A stretch of DNA of 64,000 nt from Chamaecyparis obtusa. Taxonomy: Eukaryota; Streptophyta; Pinopsida; Cupressales; Cupressaceae. A program made the position numbers and the translations under genes. The notes below the pieces were generated by a model. That model made no database searches and was not told the DNA's origin. It saw only the letters and a program-made list of their open reading frames with translations. Shown piece by piece: positions 46,756 to 59,450 of this stretch. Each line of letters starts with the position of its first letter. Position 1 is the first letter of the stretch. The DNA lies in NCBI GenBank assembly GCA_027943335.1, contig BSBK01008839.1:172501-236500 (forward strand), in the 5' to 3' direction.

Positions 46756-48350
46756 TGGTGCAGGAGAACCCTTCTAAGGGCTCCCACCATTGCAAATTTT
46801 ATTGTGATTTTCTTCTAAATGAAGCCTTGTAATTATAATAAGAGCCATGAGCTCAGTGTGAGTGTGAAGGGTATAGTTTGGGTCCTAAAGTCATAGTCTT
46901 GTTCAATCTTTTGTGAAAGGCTTAGGGACTCAGTGGATGATGTCATCCTGATGTCACCTAGCCTTAGGTTTGTTAGACATCTGAAAGTATGGGTATCTAG
47001 TGATTTAGCACATGTGTGCTTAGATTTTGGCCATTGTGTGGTCTAGAAATGTGGAGAGAGAAAAAATTGCTCAAGCAATAAAAGTTGCTCAAAAGTTGCT
47101 TAGCAACTTTTTTGATTATGAGGTTAGAACCCTAACCCAGTGGCTAAGAGCCCTAACAAAACCCATACCTCAAGGAGAAGACCATAAATGCTTGGAAAAG
47201 CCCTAATCTAGGGGTTGGATGTGAGATTGTATGACTCTAAGAAAGAATATTCAGATTGTGACTGTGTTTTGTGTGCCAGTTTGCACATATTGAATGAAGA
47301 ATGATGGATAATGGTTGAACTAGATTGATTGTTGTGTTGTGGATCTTTCTTACTCTGTATTCCTTGATTTCCAATTCATAGTGTAGTTTTATCTGCAAAT
47401 TTATGTAGGGTTTTGTAATTAGTATGAAGTTTATATTTCCCAAGCCAATTTTGACTAGTTTGTAAAGATGGGTCTGTAGTTCCTATCCCCACTGTGGAAA
47501 CTCCATGAAACCATGGGATATGGAAGTACAGTCCTTGTATATAATGTCATCTCAAGAAGGGCCCTAGAATATGCAAGCAACCATTTTTAAGACCAAGCCC
47601 TAGGTGAGCTTGGACTATACCTGGCTAGGTAAGGTCAGCGTTGTGAAGGCTCTAGAAGGCAAGGGTGAAGATTGTAGAAGAAATCCTTTGGAGGAGATCA
47701 AGAAGGGTTAAAGAAGCTTCATTGGTGAGAAGGAGAGGCTTCCACCAATCCAGATAAGGTTCTTACACAAACAAACTAGTCTTGTGACTTTGTCAAGCTC
47801 AAAACCACCTAGAAACCCTAATTTCTGGTTAGCACATTGTGCGGACACTTGGGGTCCTGAAACCTTGAAAATCCTTGAGAGTTAGGTATTTGAATGGGAC
47901 TCTCTTTGGAAGACTAGCCATGGTTTGGTGAAGGTTGCAGGTAAAAGTCCTACAAATCTGAAGAGGAGGCCTAATTGGGGCTCTTTCCTTATAGCCTTGT
48001 TTTAGTAAAAAATGTTGAGATCAGGTAACAAGCTAGATTACCCAAGCCTTTGGAGTCACTTTGGAGGTTGTAAAAACACCTTAGGACCTATCTCCATCCT
48101 TGCTAGGGTTTGAGAAGGTGTGGAAGCAGTGAAGCCCTTGTAAGCCTATGTAAGCGTTTGGAGACAAATAGTGTGAAGAAGAGCTTAGGAGAAGGAGTGT
48201 TTGATATTGGTGGTTAGATTGGGTTGGGTTAGGGGATGCTATTGACAAGAGGCATCCTAAAGACCACAGGGTCTGGGTAGAACACACTAGAGATCCAAGA
48301 AAAGGATCAAGAAGCATAGACTAGGTTAGTCTATCCCAATCTCCCCATCA
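46756..48350 (+). repeat. 3' LTR of element E, 1595 bp
   Basis: Pairs with 36643-38256. It carries the same GTTGCTCAAGCAA cluster near 47066-47110, lacking one of the repeated units present in the 5' LTR. Ends CCCCATCA followed by the AAAAG target duplication. Confidence 0.92.
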
Positions 48351-50868
48351 AAAAGGGTTTTCCTCGTACATTAATCATTATGGCCATGGCCTGATTGTTA
48401 ATTATCATCCTATAAGCCAATCTTTTGGCATAGAGAGGTAGCAGAGAAGTGAAAATATGACTGCCAAATACTATCAGGAACAAATTTATAGTATCCTAGA
48501 AATTGTTTAGCCTTCGCATCCTTGCACTCAACAAACGAGTAACAGTTATAGAAGAGGTACAACATAAGCCAATACACTAAATCAAAACACTATGAAATAA
48601 GAAAAATGAAGAATAATGAATAATAATGGCTTCCTCTACATTCTTGGCATAACTTTTGATGGGTATTACTTGGGTTCTATAAATAAGTGTTCTGTACAAA
48701 GTCCAATCGCCCTCACTGGAGCTCTTGGTACTGTGAGAAACTTCCTCATCCATGAAAGCACTTCACTAAGAACATCCAAGCTTCCATTTTATCCAAAAGG
48801 GAAAAAAAATAACTATTTTCTTTTCATAAGATTCTGATAGACCACTTCCAAGTAGAGTTATTGGGAACCGAATTCAGGCAATTCAGAATTATTGTCAATA
48901 GGTGGGTGATAGAGAAACTCTTCCATTCCATAAGATGTACTTTGAAACCAAACTGAACAGTAATAAATTCTAAATCAAATACCTTACCATGCTTAAATCA
49001 AACAAATTCTAGACCGAAATAAGCCAAATATATCACTTACAATCCAGTATTATGCACCACGATTCAGCCTCTACTAGCCTCTTGTTCAACCTGTATAAAT
49101 AGGAACTGAAATTCGTATCCTTTGTCAAGCACCTTTTTCCATTTTAAAATATAAAAGAATTATACAATCATTTGTTAGTGTAAAAACTACAACGAGGAGC
49201 ATCAACAAAATATCTAATGATTATATCGATTCACAGTACTTTAATCACTTCAAATAGAATAAGAAAGGGTTTGCCTATGAAACTAAAATGATTTAGGAAA
49301 GGGTTTGCCTATGAAACTAAAATGATTTAGGGTTGTACATATCATTCAACTGATGGTAATGTTTATATAATGACTTTTCCACCTTGAATGAAAGCTTTAT
49401 TAAATGATGACTGAAATGATAATAATATTTCCTTCCAATTCTTGTTTCAGGTTTCGGATTAAACTCAGAAAAAAAAATACTTGTTTGGGGGCTTTAACAT
49501 AAAAATTAAGTTTTTCCTTGGAAATTTTGCAGGCAGAGTAACTCATTATTATGCATATAAACTACTACCCTTCTAAAAAATATTTGAAAACCTACTATAT
49601 AAATTGCTCCCTCTGTTTTGGTCTATTGTTCATCATTTAACTTGGTTTCAATATTGGCTTGTAAAAAACTGGCTGTGTATCAATATTTCATTGAATGTTT
49701 ATTTCTCAGTAAGAGATTCTCATAGATGGAAATTTGCCAGACTGTAATAAATAGATGAATATTCAAATTTTAAAGATGGAAACAATAGAATTGCATTTGG
49801 GCTATTAACATTTTTGGTGATAAGTTGATTGAGGGCTTAGTAAGTATTGAGACATAATGTAACGTTTTCTTTATGTATTTTGCATCAGATGTCCTTCCAT
49901 GATGAATCTGCACATCACACATGGAGAGTTTTGTCTCTTTTCAAGATGTCTTCCTAAATCTTGGCAATAATTTTTTTATAGGGTATATACTTTCTGAGTG
50001 GCAGTGGCTCTTAAACTACAATATGATTTTGTTGAAATGCTATATTAAAGTTGATGCACCCACTCAATAACAAGCACAAAGACAATGTGGTCCACTAAGG
50101 GGTGACTCAATCTTTCAATCCTGTGATTCAAGGAAGGAAAGATAAGAGCAATACTGGCATGAAAAACGTCTTTAAACATAAGAAAATATGAAATCAATAA
50201 TTTAAATAAATATGTTCAAAACTTATTTTTCTCTTTTTTTCAAGAAAGCTTCCACAAGATCATGATTTCCATCAAATTTTTACAATACTTCTGACAATAT
50301 AAGATATTTCAACCTTAAGAGAAGGTGAATATACTAATTTCCCCACATTCTAATATCTAGGTGAAAAAAAAACAAAAAAAGAAAACAATTACATTATTTC
50401 AAAATTCACATCAGCAATACATATAAATTAGAAGTTTAGAAGACCAATCCAACACCATTGATGTGTAGCACTTTGATGTTCTAATATCCTACTATAGTTT
50501 ATATCCAAATATTTATTGCCTTTATTCTTGTCCAAAACAACACAACTTCATCCCATCATTGAATATGCATGCGATTCCAAAAGAATTGGCATAATGAGGC
50601 TAGGCTTCCAATGAAAAAGTTAGAGAACTTGTTCCGAGGTTGGGAGTTCCTAGTTATAAATGGTGTTAAGTTTCATGCTACCATGCTTGATCACCATCAC
50701 AGGTGCATTGAATTCTTTATTTCATGTCAAAGTCAATCCTATCATGCCCTTCCCTCACTCGTTGCCCTTCCCTCACTCGTTGTACTTTACAAATGACATT
50801 ATTACTGAACTGGATTGCCACCTTCTAGCACACAAGTAATTCCATGTCTCACAACTCTACTAAAGCTG
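48351..50868. other. Low-repeat flank right of element E
   Basis: No recognisable gene. On the minus strand 48530-48430 reads AKQFLGYYKFVPDSIWQSYF without stops, possibly an exon of whatever E landed in (see 36330-36642), but I cannot name it. The rest has no supported feature except the 34 bp duplication at 49263 and a short CCCTTCCCTCACTCGTTG doublet near 50745-50783. Confidence 0.35.
49263..49330 (+). repeat. Perfect 34 bp tandem duplication
   Basis: GAAAGGGTTTGCCTATGAAA plus 14 further bases occurs at 49263-49296 and again without change at 49297-49330, so it is recent. Confidence 0.95.
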
Positions 50869-51390
50869 TCTCTTTTCCTTCTCCATTGAAGGAGAAAAAT
50901 ATAGCCTAGATCATGGAAATAAGCTCAATGCTGCATAATTCATCCACCAGGCAATACAAGAACACCACCAAAGTAACAGAGGAAATGCACCAGATTATGA
51001 TTCTTGAAAGTGTATTCACAGATGGTTCAATGGATAGATCCTCAGCTATGGTAACAGATGTCTCAGATTCAGGGAGGAAAAGTAATGGAATTCCTATGGT
51101 ATTTTACTTCCATGGTGGAGGATTCTGCACGGTCTTGGTCAACCTATCACAGGTTCCTGTCTAGTATAAATGCAGAGACAGAGTGGATTCTGCATGGACT
51201 TTGCTGGTTCCAGTGGCCTACAGAGTTTATTTTTAAAATAATTTTTGACCCATTATTAGACATGATTTGCAAAGCCATGGCACGAAGGATTTCATTTTTC
51301 TTGGGTAGAACACATGATAGAATAATCTTATTTCATATTCTGTATCCTATATCATTGTACCTGTACATCATGTCTCCTAAAAGTGTATAG
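50869..51390 (+). pseudogene. Carboxylesterase (CXE-type alpha/beta hydrolase) N-terminal pseudogene
   Basis: ATG at 50913 opens an 83-codon frame. Its middle (VFTDGSMDRSS) resembles the N-terminal strand of plant CXE proteins (vYsDGsveR), and GIPMVFYFHGGGFC holds the oxyanion-hole motif HGGG of the hormone-sensitive-lipase class that includes GID1-like and CXE hydrolases. Right after HGGGF the frame shifts (about 51128): RSWSTYHRFLSSINAETEWI in the next frame is the normal family continuation. The catalytic GxSxG serine and the Asp/His region are not found downstream. So this is a frameshifted 5' gene fragment, not an active enzyme. Confidence 0.7.
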
Positions 51391-51614
51391 GTGGACTAGA
51401 GATGCCAGGTTACTCCCAGGCTTGACCATTAGGATGAAAATTAAGGCCATAAGATTTGAGCATTACGATGGGCACCCAAATGTAGATTGAAGATGAAGAA
51501 TTTCACAGCTTGAGGATCAGCTGAAATCAGACATAATAATGACCTAATTGTAAATCCAGAACATTTTTTCTTTCACTGTTTAAAGTCTCGTAACTGTGGA
51601 AAAGACAACTCTTA

Positions 51615-51860
51615 TTAGAGTTGTCTCTTTTCCTTCTCCATTGAGGGAGAAGACTATAGTCTAGATCATGGAAATGATCTTGAAGCCATATAATTCATTC
51701 ACTTGGCTATACTGGAACACCACCAGAATAGCCTACATTCTTCAGATGGTTCAGTGGACAGATCCTCAACTCAGGTAACAGAGGTCTCTTCCTCTTGTGG
51801 ATGCCATGGTTATATGAGCTCATATCATCCCCAGTCCACAAACCCTAACTCATATGAAAT
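51615..51860 (+). pseudogene. Second CXE 5' fragment (tandem copy)
   Basis: TCTCTTTTCCTTCTCCATTG at 51624 and the following sequence to about 51790 match 50869-51060, including the start ATGGAAAT and the DGSxDRSS codons (SSDGSVDRSSTQVTEVS). About 60 bases between start and DGS are missing relative to the first copy, and the HGGG part is absent. It is about 750 bp downstream of copy one on the same strand, hence a tandem duplication of a gene or pseudogene 5' end. Confidence 0.65.
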
Positions 51861-52348
51861 AGTGGGTTTCATAATAGCATTTGAGAGGAGTGTGTATAAT
51901 GAAATATATCATAAATGAATATGGAACCATTAACACTTCACTTTGAAAAGATGTAACTGAGAAGAAAATTGAGATCCCCCAACTCTACTTTAAATCGAAA
52001 CCTAACCTATACATTAGCTTTGCTAAGCTAAACTGCAGGCTATAGAAGTGAGCGAAGCTTCTGGAAAATGAAAAACATCTTAATCATTTGCAAATAAGAC
52101 ATCAGAAATCAGGACTTGGTGTAGTGTACAACCATCATGAATGTGAATCTGTTACTTGAAAAAATCTTCAAGTTCATCGATATTAATCCAAAAACAAATC
52201 GATGAAAGAGGGTAGAAACTTGAAAACGACTCTTATTTTATCCAATAAGGATTTACATCTTCTTCAAATAATACAAATTAGTCTACCAAGAAAGATAGCG
52301 AGCCCAGATGTATTCTCAAAATCTAATTGATGAGACAAATACTAAGAA

Positions 52349-52402
52349 TTCAGGGAGGTAAAGTAATGGGGTGCATGTGGGGTTTTACTTCCTATATGTT
52401 AT
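52349..52402 (+). pseudogene. Third CXE fragment (HGGG-side scrap)
   Basis: ATTCAGGGAGGTAAAGTAAT and GTTTTACTTCC match 51068-51110 of the first copy (ATTCAGGGAGGAAAAGTAAT, ATTTTACTTCC), i.e. the segment just before HGGGF. Only some 50 bases align. It suggests that the locus was duplicated more than once. Confidence 0.45.
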
Positions 52403-53180
52403 AATGAGGGAAATGAAAGTAATTACATTAGTATCTTCTCCTCTATTGGTATAGACAGAAGATCCCAATCTATATTTGACAAACAGAAGATGGATTATAC
52501 ACAATCTAGATAGAGAATGAAACTAATTGGAGAAAAGCACACAAAACCCATCACCGACAGGACAAGATCCATAGAATTTTTCTAACAGAAAAACACTGCA
52601 TTATAGAAAAACCCTTTGAATAAACATTTAAAATACAGGAGATAAAATTGGAGAAGAAATGGATTCTCGACCACACCTCTAATTACTTGCCCTATTTTGT
52701 TGCCCTTCCCCTGCTCGTCGCAGCTTCCTCCCTTCCCCTGCTCGCTTCCTCCATATGGAATAAAGCATACTTTGCACATAAAATACACAATACAAATGGA
52801 GTACAAATATCAGAATAAAACATACTTTGCGCATAAAACAAAGAATACCAATAAAAAGTACAAGAAGAATACCAACACAGAGTACAAGAACAATTCAATT
52901 AACAGAGAAAACTACAATGAACAGGGAAAAATACAAGAAACATAACACAGTTAGAAAAAAAAAAGAAAGAAAGATATGAAAAGGAAAAACAAGACTGAAA
53001 AAAAACAAATTAAAAGTGACCAAATGTCTCCACGGTCCGCCCAAATATATAACGATGAGATTTAAGTATGCTTCTATTTGAAAAAGAAAAATTAACGGCT
53101 TCTTTTTAAATCTCATCCATCACTTTAAGTTGAGAGCCGTTGGGATTAGGCTTGAAAATTTATGGATCCTATAAATAAAA
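52403..53180. other. Flank of the CXE fragments, shared with 35.5-35.9 kb
   Basis: 52480-52760 is the partner of 35600-35800 (CTAATTACTTGCCCTATTTT; CGCAGCTTCCTCC). AACAAAGAATACCAATA-like A-rich repeats follow to about 52950. No gene seen. Confidence 0.4.
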
Positions 53181-53953
53181 TAAAATATTATTATTTTATA
53201 ATATTTGTGATAAAATATTAATTTATTTAGAGTATTTTAAAATAATATCATATGGCTATTTCTAAATTTTAAAATATTTTAATATGAATATAAAACCTTG
53301 CTATTATTAAAAATTGCTACATCATTTAATATTAGATGTTAGTGTATAATATATATGTTTTATATTATTTATTATATATTCATATTAATTTAGAATCTTT
53401 GTTAAACATAATATATGAATTTTAAAAACTTGCTTAGAAACATGTTTTTTATTATTTATTATTTATTTATATTAATTTAGAATCTTTTAAAATAAAATAT
53501 ATGAACTTAAAAACTTGTGATTTTAAATATATAATAATATGTTTTAAAATAGTAACTAGATTATTTACATTATGTTATTGAAATAATATTTTTATTTATT
53601 TAATATGTAATAGTAATTTAATTGATAGAAATATTTAAATTTAAAAAAATTTAAATATATTGTTTGTAAATTTTTTTAAAAATGACAATTAGTATTTTTC
53701 TTAAAACTTAAAATAAAAGGTATTAAAATGATGAAATTGTTATAAAAATTCATATGATCAGCAAGGAGTGATTGTCAAATTAAACTTAAAATAAAAGGTA
53801 TTAAAATGATGAAATTGTTATAAAAATTCATATAATAGGCAAGGAGTGATTGTCAAATTCGAGGTCTCATTGGCATACATTGAGATTTGTTATGATGCTT
53901 TTATTTTATAGAACATTCTTTGTGCCTGATTCATTTGAAGCTTGATAAACATG
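53181..53953. other. Very AT-rich noncoding stretch
   Basis: Long A/T runs with many TATTTAT and ATATAAT words, no frame. It holds the 78 bp tandem repeat at 53704. Confidence 0.6.
53704..53859 (+). repeat. Tandem duplication, 78 bp unit, two copies
   Basis: AAACTTAAAATAAAAGGTAT at 53704 recurs at 53782; both copies end GCAAGGAGTGATTGTCAAAT. Only a few bases differ (TGATCAGC versus TAATAGGC). Confidence 0.95.
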
Positions 53954-54753
53954 TGTGATAATACCTCATAAATTGTATTTTGGAGAGCTAAAAAAACTGC
54001 AAAAGGTAAAACTTATCTATTTTTACTTTTCCAATTTCATTATTGTTGCACGTTTCCTTTTGCTTTCCAATTTTCAAACAACTTATACTATAATCTTTGG
54101 AAAGGCTGATTTTAATTTGGTTAGTTTTTTAATTGACATATCACTTGTTTGGATTGGATGGTTATTACGTGGGAGAGGTTAGTGGCATTCATTTCTACCT
54201 TGTGCCAAAATTAGAAATTTCAAATAAGGTATGGGTAATGATCGAATTTCTATCATGTAGGCTTCCTTTTGTAGCTCTATTCAAATAGCTGATCACTTTT
54301 CTAACACTTTTTCTTTATAAGGTTTGTCAATCATTCATGAAAAGAAAAACTACTTTCAAAAGTCTTACAAATCTATTGGTAGATGTCAAAATGCATTCCT
54401 TTCTCATCTATTAATTTATAAATTAAAGATTGAACCATATGCACACTTGAAGTTGATTCAAAGTAATTATTTATTGAAAGTATTGCGGACTTATTGTCGC
54501 ACTTCAAAATCTATTATGCTACATATCTTTTTTTTATTTGTTAAGGAGCCTACTCTTATGAGGCTTTGCACAATAGTGAAAGCAATATTATGATTTTCAT
54601 TGGGTTTTCTTTCCTATGGATTTGGAAACTAATTAAGGGTTGAAATATTTGTTCAAGTCCAGAAGTAGTTCATACACTTGTGGGAGCAATCCAACAACTA
54701 AAATAGTAAGGATAGTGACATTTCTACATCTTTGTGCATGTTTCTGATCATTT
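53954..54753. other. Unassigned sequence with two small plus-strand frames
   Basis: Frames 53955-54182 and 54324-54593 are open but short, and I recognise nothing in them. The second contains KLKIEPYAHLKLIQSNYLLK, which looks protein-like. They could be exons of a lost gene; support is weak. Confidence 0.25.
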
Positions 54754-55974
54754 TGGTGCAAGAGAACCCTAGAAGGCTCTCTCAAAATCTTGGGATGTCA
54801 AAATATGTCTTAGGTTCTCTTAATTTGGTTTTAGTCCTATGGACCTTCTCCTTGTAATAAGATCCATTGTAAGACTAGTTGACAAGTAGGCAGCCCAGAT
54901 AAGCCAATTGGTCAAAGGATCGGAACTAGTCTAGGATGTTCTTTTTGTGACATCTCATATCTTTTGAGCTCATTTGGAGCCTATAATTTTTCTAGGATGA
55001 ATTAGAACTCTTTAGGAGTAAAGAGATGTCAAAAAGATGCAAAACTGTGAAAACATTTTGTTGCTTTTGGCCTATTTTGTTGTTTTCAGCCTCTTTTGTT
55101 GTTTTCAGCCTCCCAACTCCTCCAACGGCCAAATAGGTTTAAAAATCAATTGGGGACGTTGGTTGAGGCCTATATATATATGCCAGTTTGAATCATTTTA
55201 AAACAGAGAAGAGGAACACTATATGGAAATGTTTTGGTGTTTGAAGAATAAATACATTTTCTATAGTTTCCCTAATTTTTGTTACTTTCATTATGTTCTA
55301 ATCGATCTATTTTATTGGAGGGAATGAACATGTTACATGGTTGGAGAATACTATGAAATAGGTCTTGAATACATTTTGTTTGAAGTCTCACCCAATCCAT
55401 TCATAGGAGCTATAACATTTCTCTATCAGGTTCCTGTTTGAGGGTGCAGGATAAGGGTGTTACACAAAGATGGCCCTAACTTGAATCTTTTTTAGTGGAT
55501 CTCAATAGCCATTTGGAAAATGCAAGTTAGGGAATGTGTTTTAAAACTCTTGATTTTGGAGGTTGGATAGGATCGACACCTATTTTTAACACCAAGCCGT
55601 AGGCCAAGCATGACCATGTGCTTGGTCATAATTTTAAGAGTTTGAGTGTGTAGAAAAACATGCAAAGTGGATACATTGAATCAAATGGTGGATTGTCTGT
55701 TTGAACATCACTAGACATGTTCCAAACACTAGTTTAGGCCTAGAGTTTGACCGGTGAAGACTTTCATTGTTAAGTGTCCACCTAATTAGGCCTATGAGGA
55801 CTCATAAGCCTTTAAGGGTTTAGATGTGTAATTGAGGAATCTGATTCTAAGTATTTGGAGTTTGGAGTATATTCCAAAAGGCTGACAGGATCTGTAGTTT
55901 GTTTGCATGATCCTTTGGAAGTTACAAATCATATCCTCAAAGAACTGTTAGGAATAACAGTCCACTAATACAAT
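54754..55974 (+). mobile_element. Truncated LTR of the D/E family
   Basis: Starts TGGTGCAAGAGAACCCTAGA like the LTR of E (TGGTGCAGGAGAACCC). Inside, CCCTAACTTG...AGTGGATC...CATTTGGAAAATGCAAGTTA (about 55470-55530) matches D near 16285-16345 (CCCTAACTTG...AGTGGAATTCC...CATATGGAAAATGAAAGTTA). It ends at 55974 where Copia element H begins. About 350 bp of LTR are missing and are not found on the far side of H. Confidence 0.65.
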
Positions 55975-56755
55975 TGAGAGGGGGGTGAATGAGTTGTATG
56001 AAAAATTATTAAACTTTAAACATTGAATAGTAGCAATATCAAATCAAATGAACACAATGAATGTCAAAACAATAACACAATATTTTTTGTCGAGGAAACC
56101 TTATTAAAGGTAAATTCCCAGTGGGAATTAACACCCACTAATATTATACTGAGAGTATAGTATCCTTGTTAGAAGATCTAGCCATGTTAGGAGTTGATTA
56201 AAACATTATAGTACATAGTCCTTGTTAGAGGACAGACCCTGTTAGGAGTCAAGAAAAAGAAGGGTAGGCTCACTGCCCAAAGAAGGTTATGTCCACTTTC
56301 AAGACTCATTGTTTGCAACACAAGTGTATATAAAGAAATACATAATCTCTGAACTATCTGGTAGCAACTTTCTTTGCTTGATCAATTCAGATGAAGTATA
56401 TAATTTATCCTCTACTCTACATCCAGAAGACATAAGCTCGCAGCTTCCACAATCCACATTTACATCACATACATTCTTGCATTATTATCTTTTCAAAAGA
56501 AAATATCTTACATATATACCCTACTACAAAATAAACTATCAGGTCAGCCAGTTAAGCTTTCGTAACATACAAATTATTACATAACCCCTTGCTAAGATAT
56601 GCATGGTATCTAAAGTAAGCATACAATAATTACATTACAACAATTATGGACCAATATCCTTAATTCATGTTCTCCATCCCTAATGCACGTCAATGATCAA
56701 CTATATTCCACTGTATAAGTCATCAACTGTATTCCACATCTGTCTTCAATGATCA
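55975..56755 (-). repeat. 3' LTR of element H, 781 bp
   Basis: Plus-strand ends TGAGAGGGGGGTGAAT and ...CAATGATCA, so TG...CA on both strands. The first 560 bp match the 5' LTR remnant closely, including AGTATAGTATCCTTGTTAGA and GACAGACCCTGTTAGGAGTC. Confidence 0.9.
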
Positions 56756-56766
56756 CTCCCCCTGAG
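56756..56766 (-). promoter_or_regulatory. Polypurine tract of element H
   Basis: On the minus strand CTCAGGGGGAG directly precedes the LTR start TGATCATTGAAG. Confidence 0.9.
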
Positions 56767-57029
56767 GAGTAGATCCATACATCAAGTCGAGAATATGATA
56801 AGGTTGTAAAAACCTATGGACTAATGCATCCCTGCATGATTTAATTCTCACTAGGAGGGACCTACACCCCAAGCATACCTCTGAGATACTCAAAGGCATC
56901 TTTTGGTAATGACTTTATAAAGATGTTTACTATCTATTCCTTTGTGCTAATGTATTCCAACTGTATTTCCTTCTCCACCACCTTATCTCTCAAGAAGTGA
57001 TACTTAATAGATATATGCTTCATTTTAGA

Positions 57030-58430
57030 CTACATCACAAGATTATTTGACATGTTTACTATATTAGTGTTATCAAAATGGATAAGCACTAGGTTATCAA
57101 AAATTATTCCAATATCTTTCAACATTTGTTTCATCCAAATAATTTGAGTGCAATTAATACAAGCAACAACATACTTTGATTCAGCAGTAGATTGAGCTAT
57201 ACAATCTTTCTTTTTGCTTAACCATGAAACCAACCTTTTCCCAAGGAAAAATGCACCTCCACTAGTACTCTGCATGTCATCAATACTCCCTTCCCAATTA
57301 GCATTAGTAAAATCATGAAGTTCAAAGTTATCATTTCTATCATACCATAAGCCATATTCCATCATTCCTTTCAGATATCTAAATATCCTTTTCACAATAG
57401 CTAGGTGTGTCTCTTTAGGTTTTGTCTGATCTCTAGCCACAATTCCAACAGCATTAGCAATATCTAGTCTGGTGTGAGTTAGATATTGTAATCCACCAAC
57501 CATTGATTTGTACTTGGTTTGAAAAACATACTTTGTCTAATCATTAATTGATAGTTTATAACCAGTAACCATGGGTGTACCAACTAGTTTATAGTCTTCC
57601 ATTCCAAACTTTTTCATCATTTCTTTAAGATACTTAGTCTGAGAAATAAAAATGCCATTCTTACTCTGATTTATTTGTTGTCCTAGAAAGAATTTCATTT
57701 CACCAATCATGGACATCTCAAATTCACTCTTCATCTCTTTAGAAATTTTCTTACACATTTAATCATTCCCTCCAAAGATAATATCATCAACAAAGACTTC
57801 TATTATTAGAATTCCATCTTCACTAGATCTTAAGTACAAGTGACTATCAACATGTTACCTTTCCTGATCCGAAGGAGAAGTATTTTTATTACCTTGTATA
57901 CCAAGTCCTTGGATCTTGCTTTAGTCCATATAGTTCCTTCTTGAACTTTCATACCATGTCTTCATCTTAAAATAGAGGAAATCCATCAGGTTGTTCTATG
58001 TAAACTTCTTCTTCAAGATCCTTATTTAGAAATTCAGATTTCACATCCATCTTATATACCTTGAAGTCTTTATGTGCAGCATAAGCCAAGAATAATATCA
58101 CAACTTCTATTCAAGCAACAGGAGAAAATGTCTCTTCAAAATCTATGCCTTCTTGTTGTGAATAACCTTTACATACCAATCTTGTTTCGTTCCTTACAAC
58201 AATTCCTTCATCATTCATTTTGTTTCTGAAAACCTACTTAGTTCCTATTACATTTTAGTCTTTAGGTCTAGGAACCAATTACCAAGTGTTATTTTTCTTT
58301 ATCTAATCTAATTCCTCTTGCATGGCTTTCATCCATGATTCATATCTACAAGCTTCATTAGTAGTCTTTGGTTTAATGTGAGAAAACAAACAAATTTCTT
58401 CCCTTGTCTTTGATCTAGTCATTACTCATT
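57030..58430 (-). pseudogene. Reverse transcriptase and RNase H of element H
   Basis: Upstream part (58150-57960) gives the typical Copia phrases ([32 protein letters not shown]) with stops and shifts. EVFVDDIIF has the catalytic xVDD box (57794-57783). Frame 57758-57537 has MSMIGEMKFFLGQQINQSKN and SQTKYLKEMMKKFGMEDYK, the thumb/connection region. RNase H is in 57503-57030: MVGGLQYLTHTRLDIANAVG, FTNANWEGSIDDMQSTSGG (canonical D-x-D-W-x-G changed to N-A-N-W-E-G) and CIAQSTAESKYVVA. It is followed by HISIKYHFLRDKVVEKEIQL-type sequence to about 56900. Clearly inactive. Confidence 0.92.
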
Positions 58431-59450
58431 GGCTTGTATACTAATAATTTGATTTCCAGGATGGTTTTTCTTTACATACCTCAGAGTCTTAGGAATCTCA
58501 GTAGCCTCATTTTTGTTATCATCACAAGTCTCATTTTCACATTTAGTCTCAACAAGTTTTTCTTCTGCAATAGCAGCCTCTTTGATCTCTATATTATGAT
58601 TAAAGTCATACATTCTCTCTTGTATCTAAAAAATTTCATCTATCCTTACATTGTTACTTTCAATCATCTTCCTTGATCTCAGGATAAAACATTTGTATGC
58701 CTTGATTTTAGTAGAATAACCAAGGAAAATACCTTCAACACTTCTAGCATTAACAATCCCTATTTCATCATCTCTTTTGATATAGTAGTTACTACCAAAT
58801 ATTCTAAAATGTTTTACAGTAGGAGTATGATTAAACCACAATTAATAAGGAGTCTTACTTGCACCTTCTCTAATTTGAATTGTGCTCAAAGTGTATACTA
58901 CTATCCCAACAACTTCTCTCCAATGCACATGACATGTATTTCCTTCAAGAAAAATTGTCCTAGCAACATCCAGTATTGTTCTATTTCTTCGCTCTACTAT
59001 CCCATTCTATTGTGGAGTCCTAGGAGCAGAAGTCTACCTTTGTATTCCATGCTCTTCGCAATATGAATTAAATAGATCTAAAGTAAACTCTCCACCTTTG
59101 TCTAATCTCAAACATTTTTTCTTTAGACCTAATTCATTCTCTACTTTTTCTTTGAATATCTTTAATTTGTCAAATGCTTCTAATTTTTTTTTCAAGTAAG
59201 TGACCCACATCATTCTAGAAAATTCATCAACAAAAAGTATAAAATACATTTCACCATAGTATGATCTTGTCCTTGTAGGTCCACATAGGTGTGTATGTAC
59301 CAGATCCAACTTTCTTTTTGCTATATATGATTTTCTTTTATAACTGTTTCTAGTCTTCTTTCCCATAACACATTCTCTGCATATGGTGTTAGATGGTTTA
59401 ACAATCTTTCATAGGTCTCTTACTGCATTAGTCAAGCTTGCCTTCACAAT
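58431..59450 (-). pseudogene. Integrase of element H
   Basis: Frame 59366-59034 holds the core: LDLVHTHLCGP (first catalytic Asp position occupied by His), FILFVDEFSRMMWVTYLKKK and LRLDKGGEFTLDLFNSYCEE (second Asp, normally SDRGGEF). Frame 58841-58626 is the C-terminal part (RIFGSNYYIKRDDEI, GIFLGYSTKIKAYKCF) that follows the catalytic Glu in Copia integrases. Frame 58613-58422 is an acidic linker towards the reverse transcriptase. Frames differ, so at least two shifts are present. Confidence 0.88.

Larger units (their letters stand above)
36643..48350 (+). mobile_element. Element E: Ty3/Gypsy chromovirus with both LTRs and target duplication
   Basis: The 5' LTR (36643-38256) and 3' LTR (46756-48350) both start TGGTG and end CCCATCA. 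AAAAG at 36638-36642 is repeated exactly at 48351-48355. Inside are the primer site at 38260, Gag, a zinc knuckle, protease, reverse transcriptase, RNase H, integrase and a C-terminal chromodomain, then a polypurine tract at 46745-46755. The order reverse transcriptase, RNase H, integrase is that of Ty3/Gypsy, and the chromodomain marks a chromovirus. K3 (40625-44441) is nested in the reverse transcriptase. Without it the element would be about 7.9 kb. Frameshifts, stops and the LTR differences show it is old and inactive. Confidence 0.93.
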
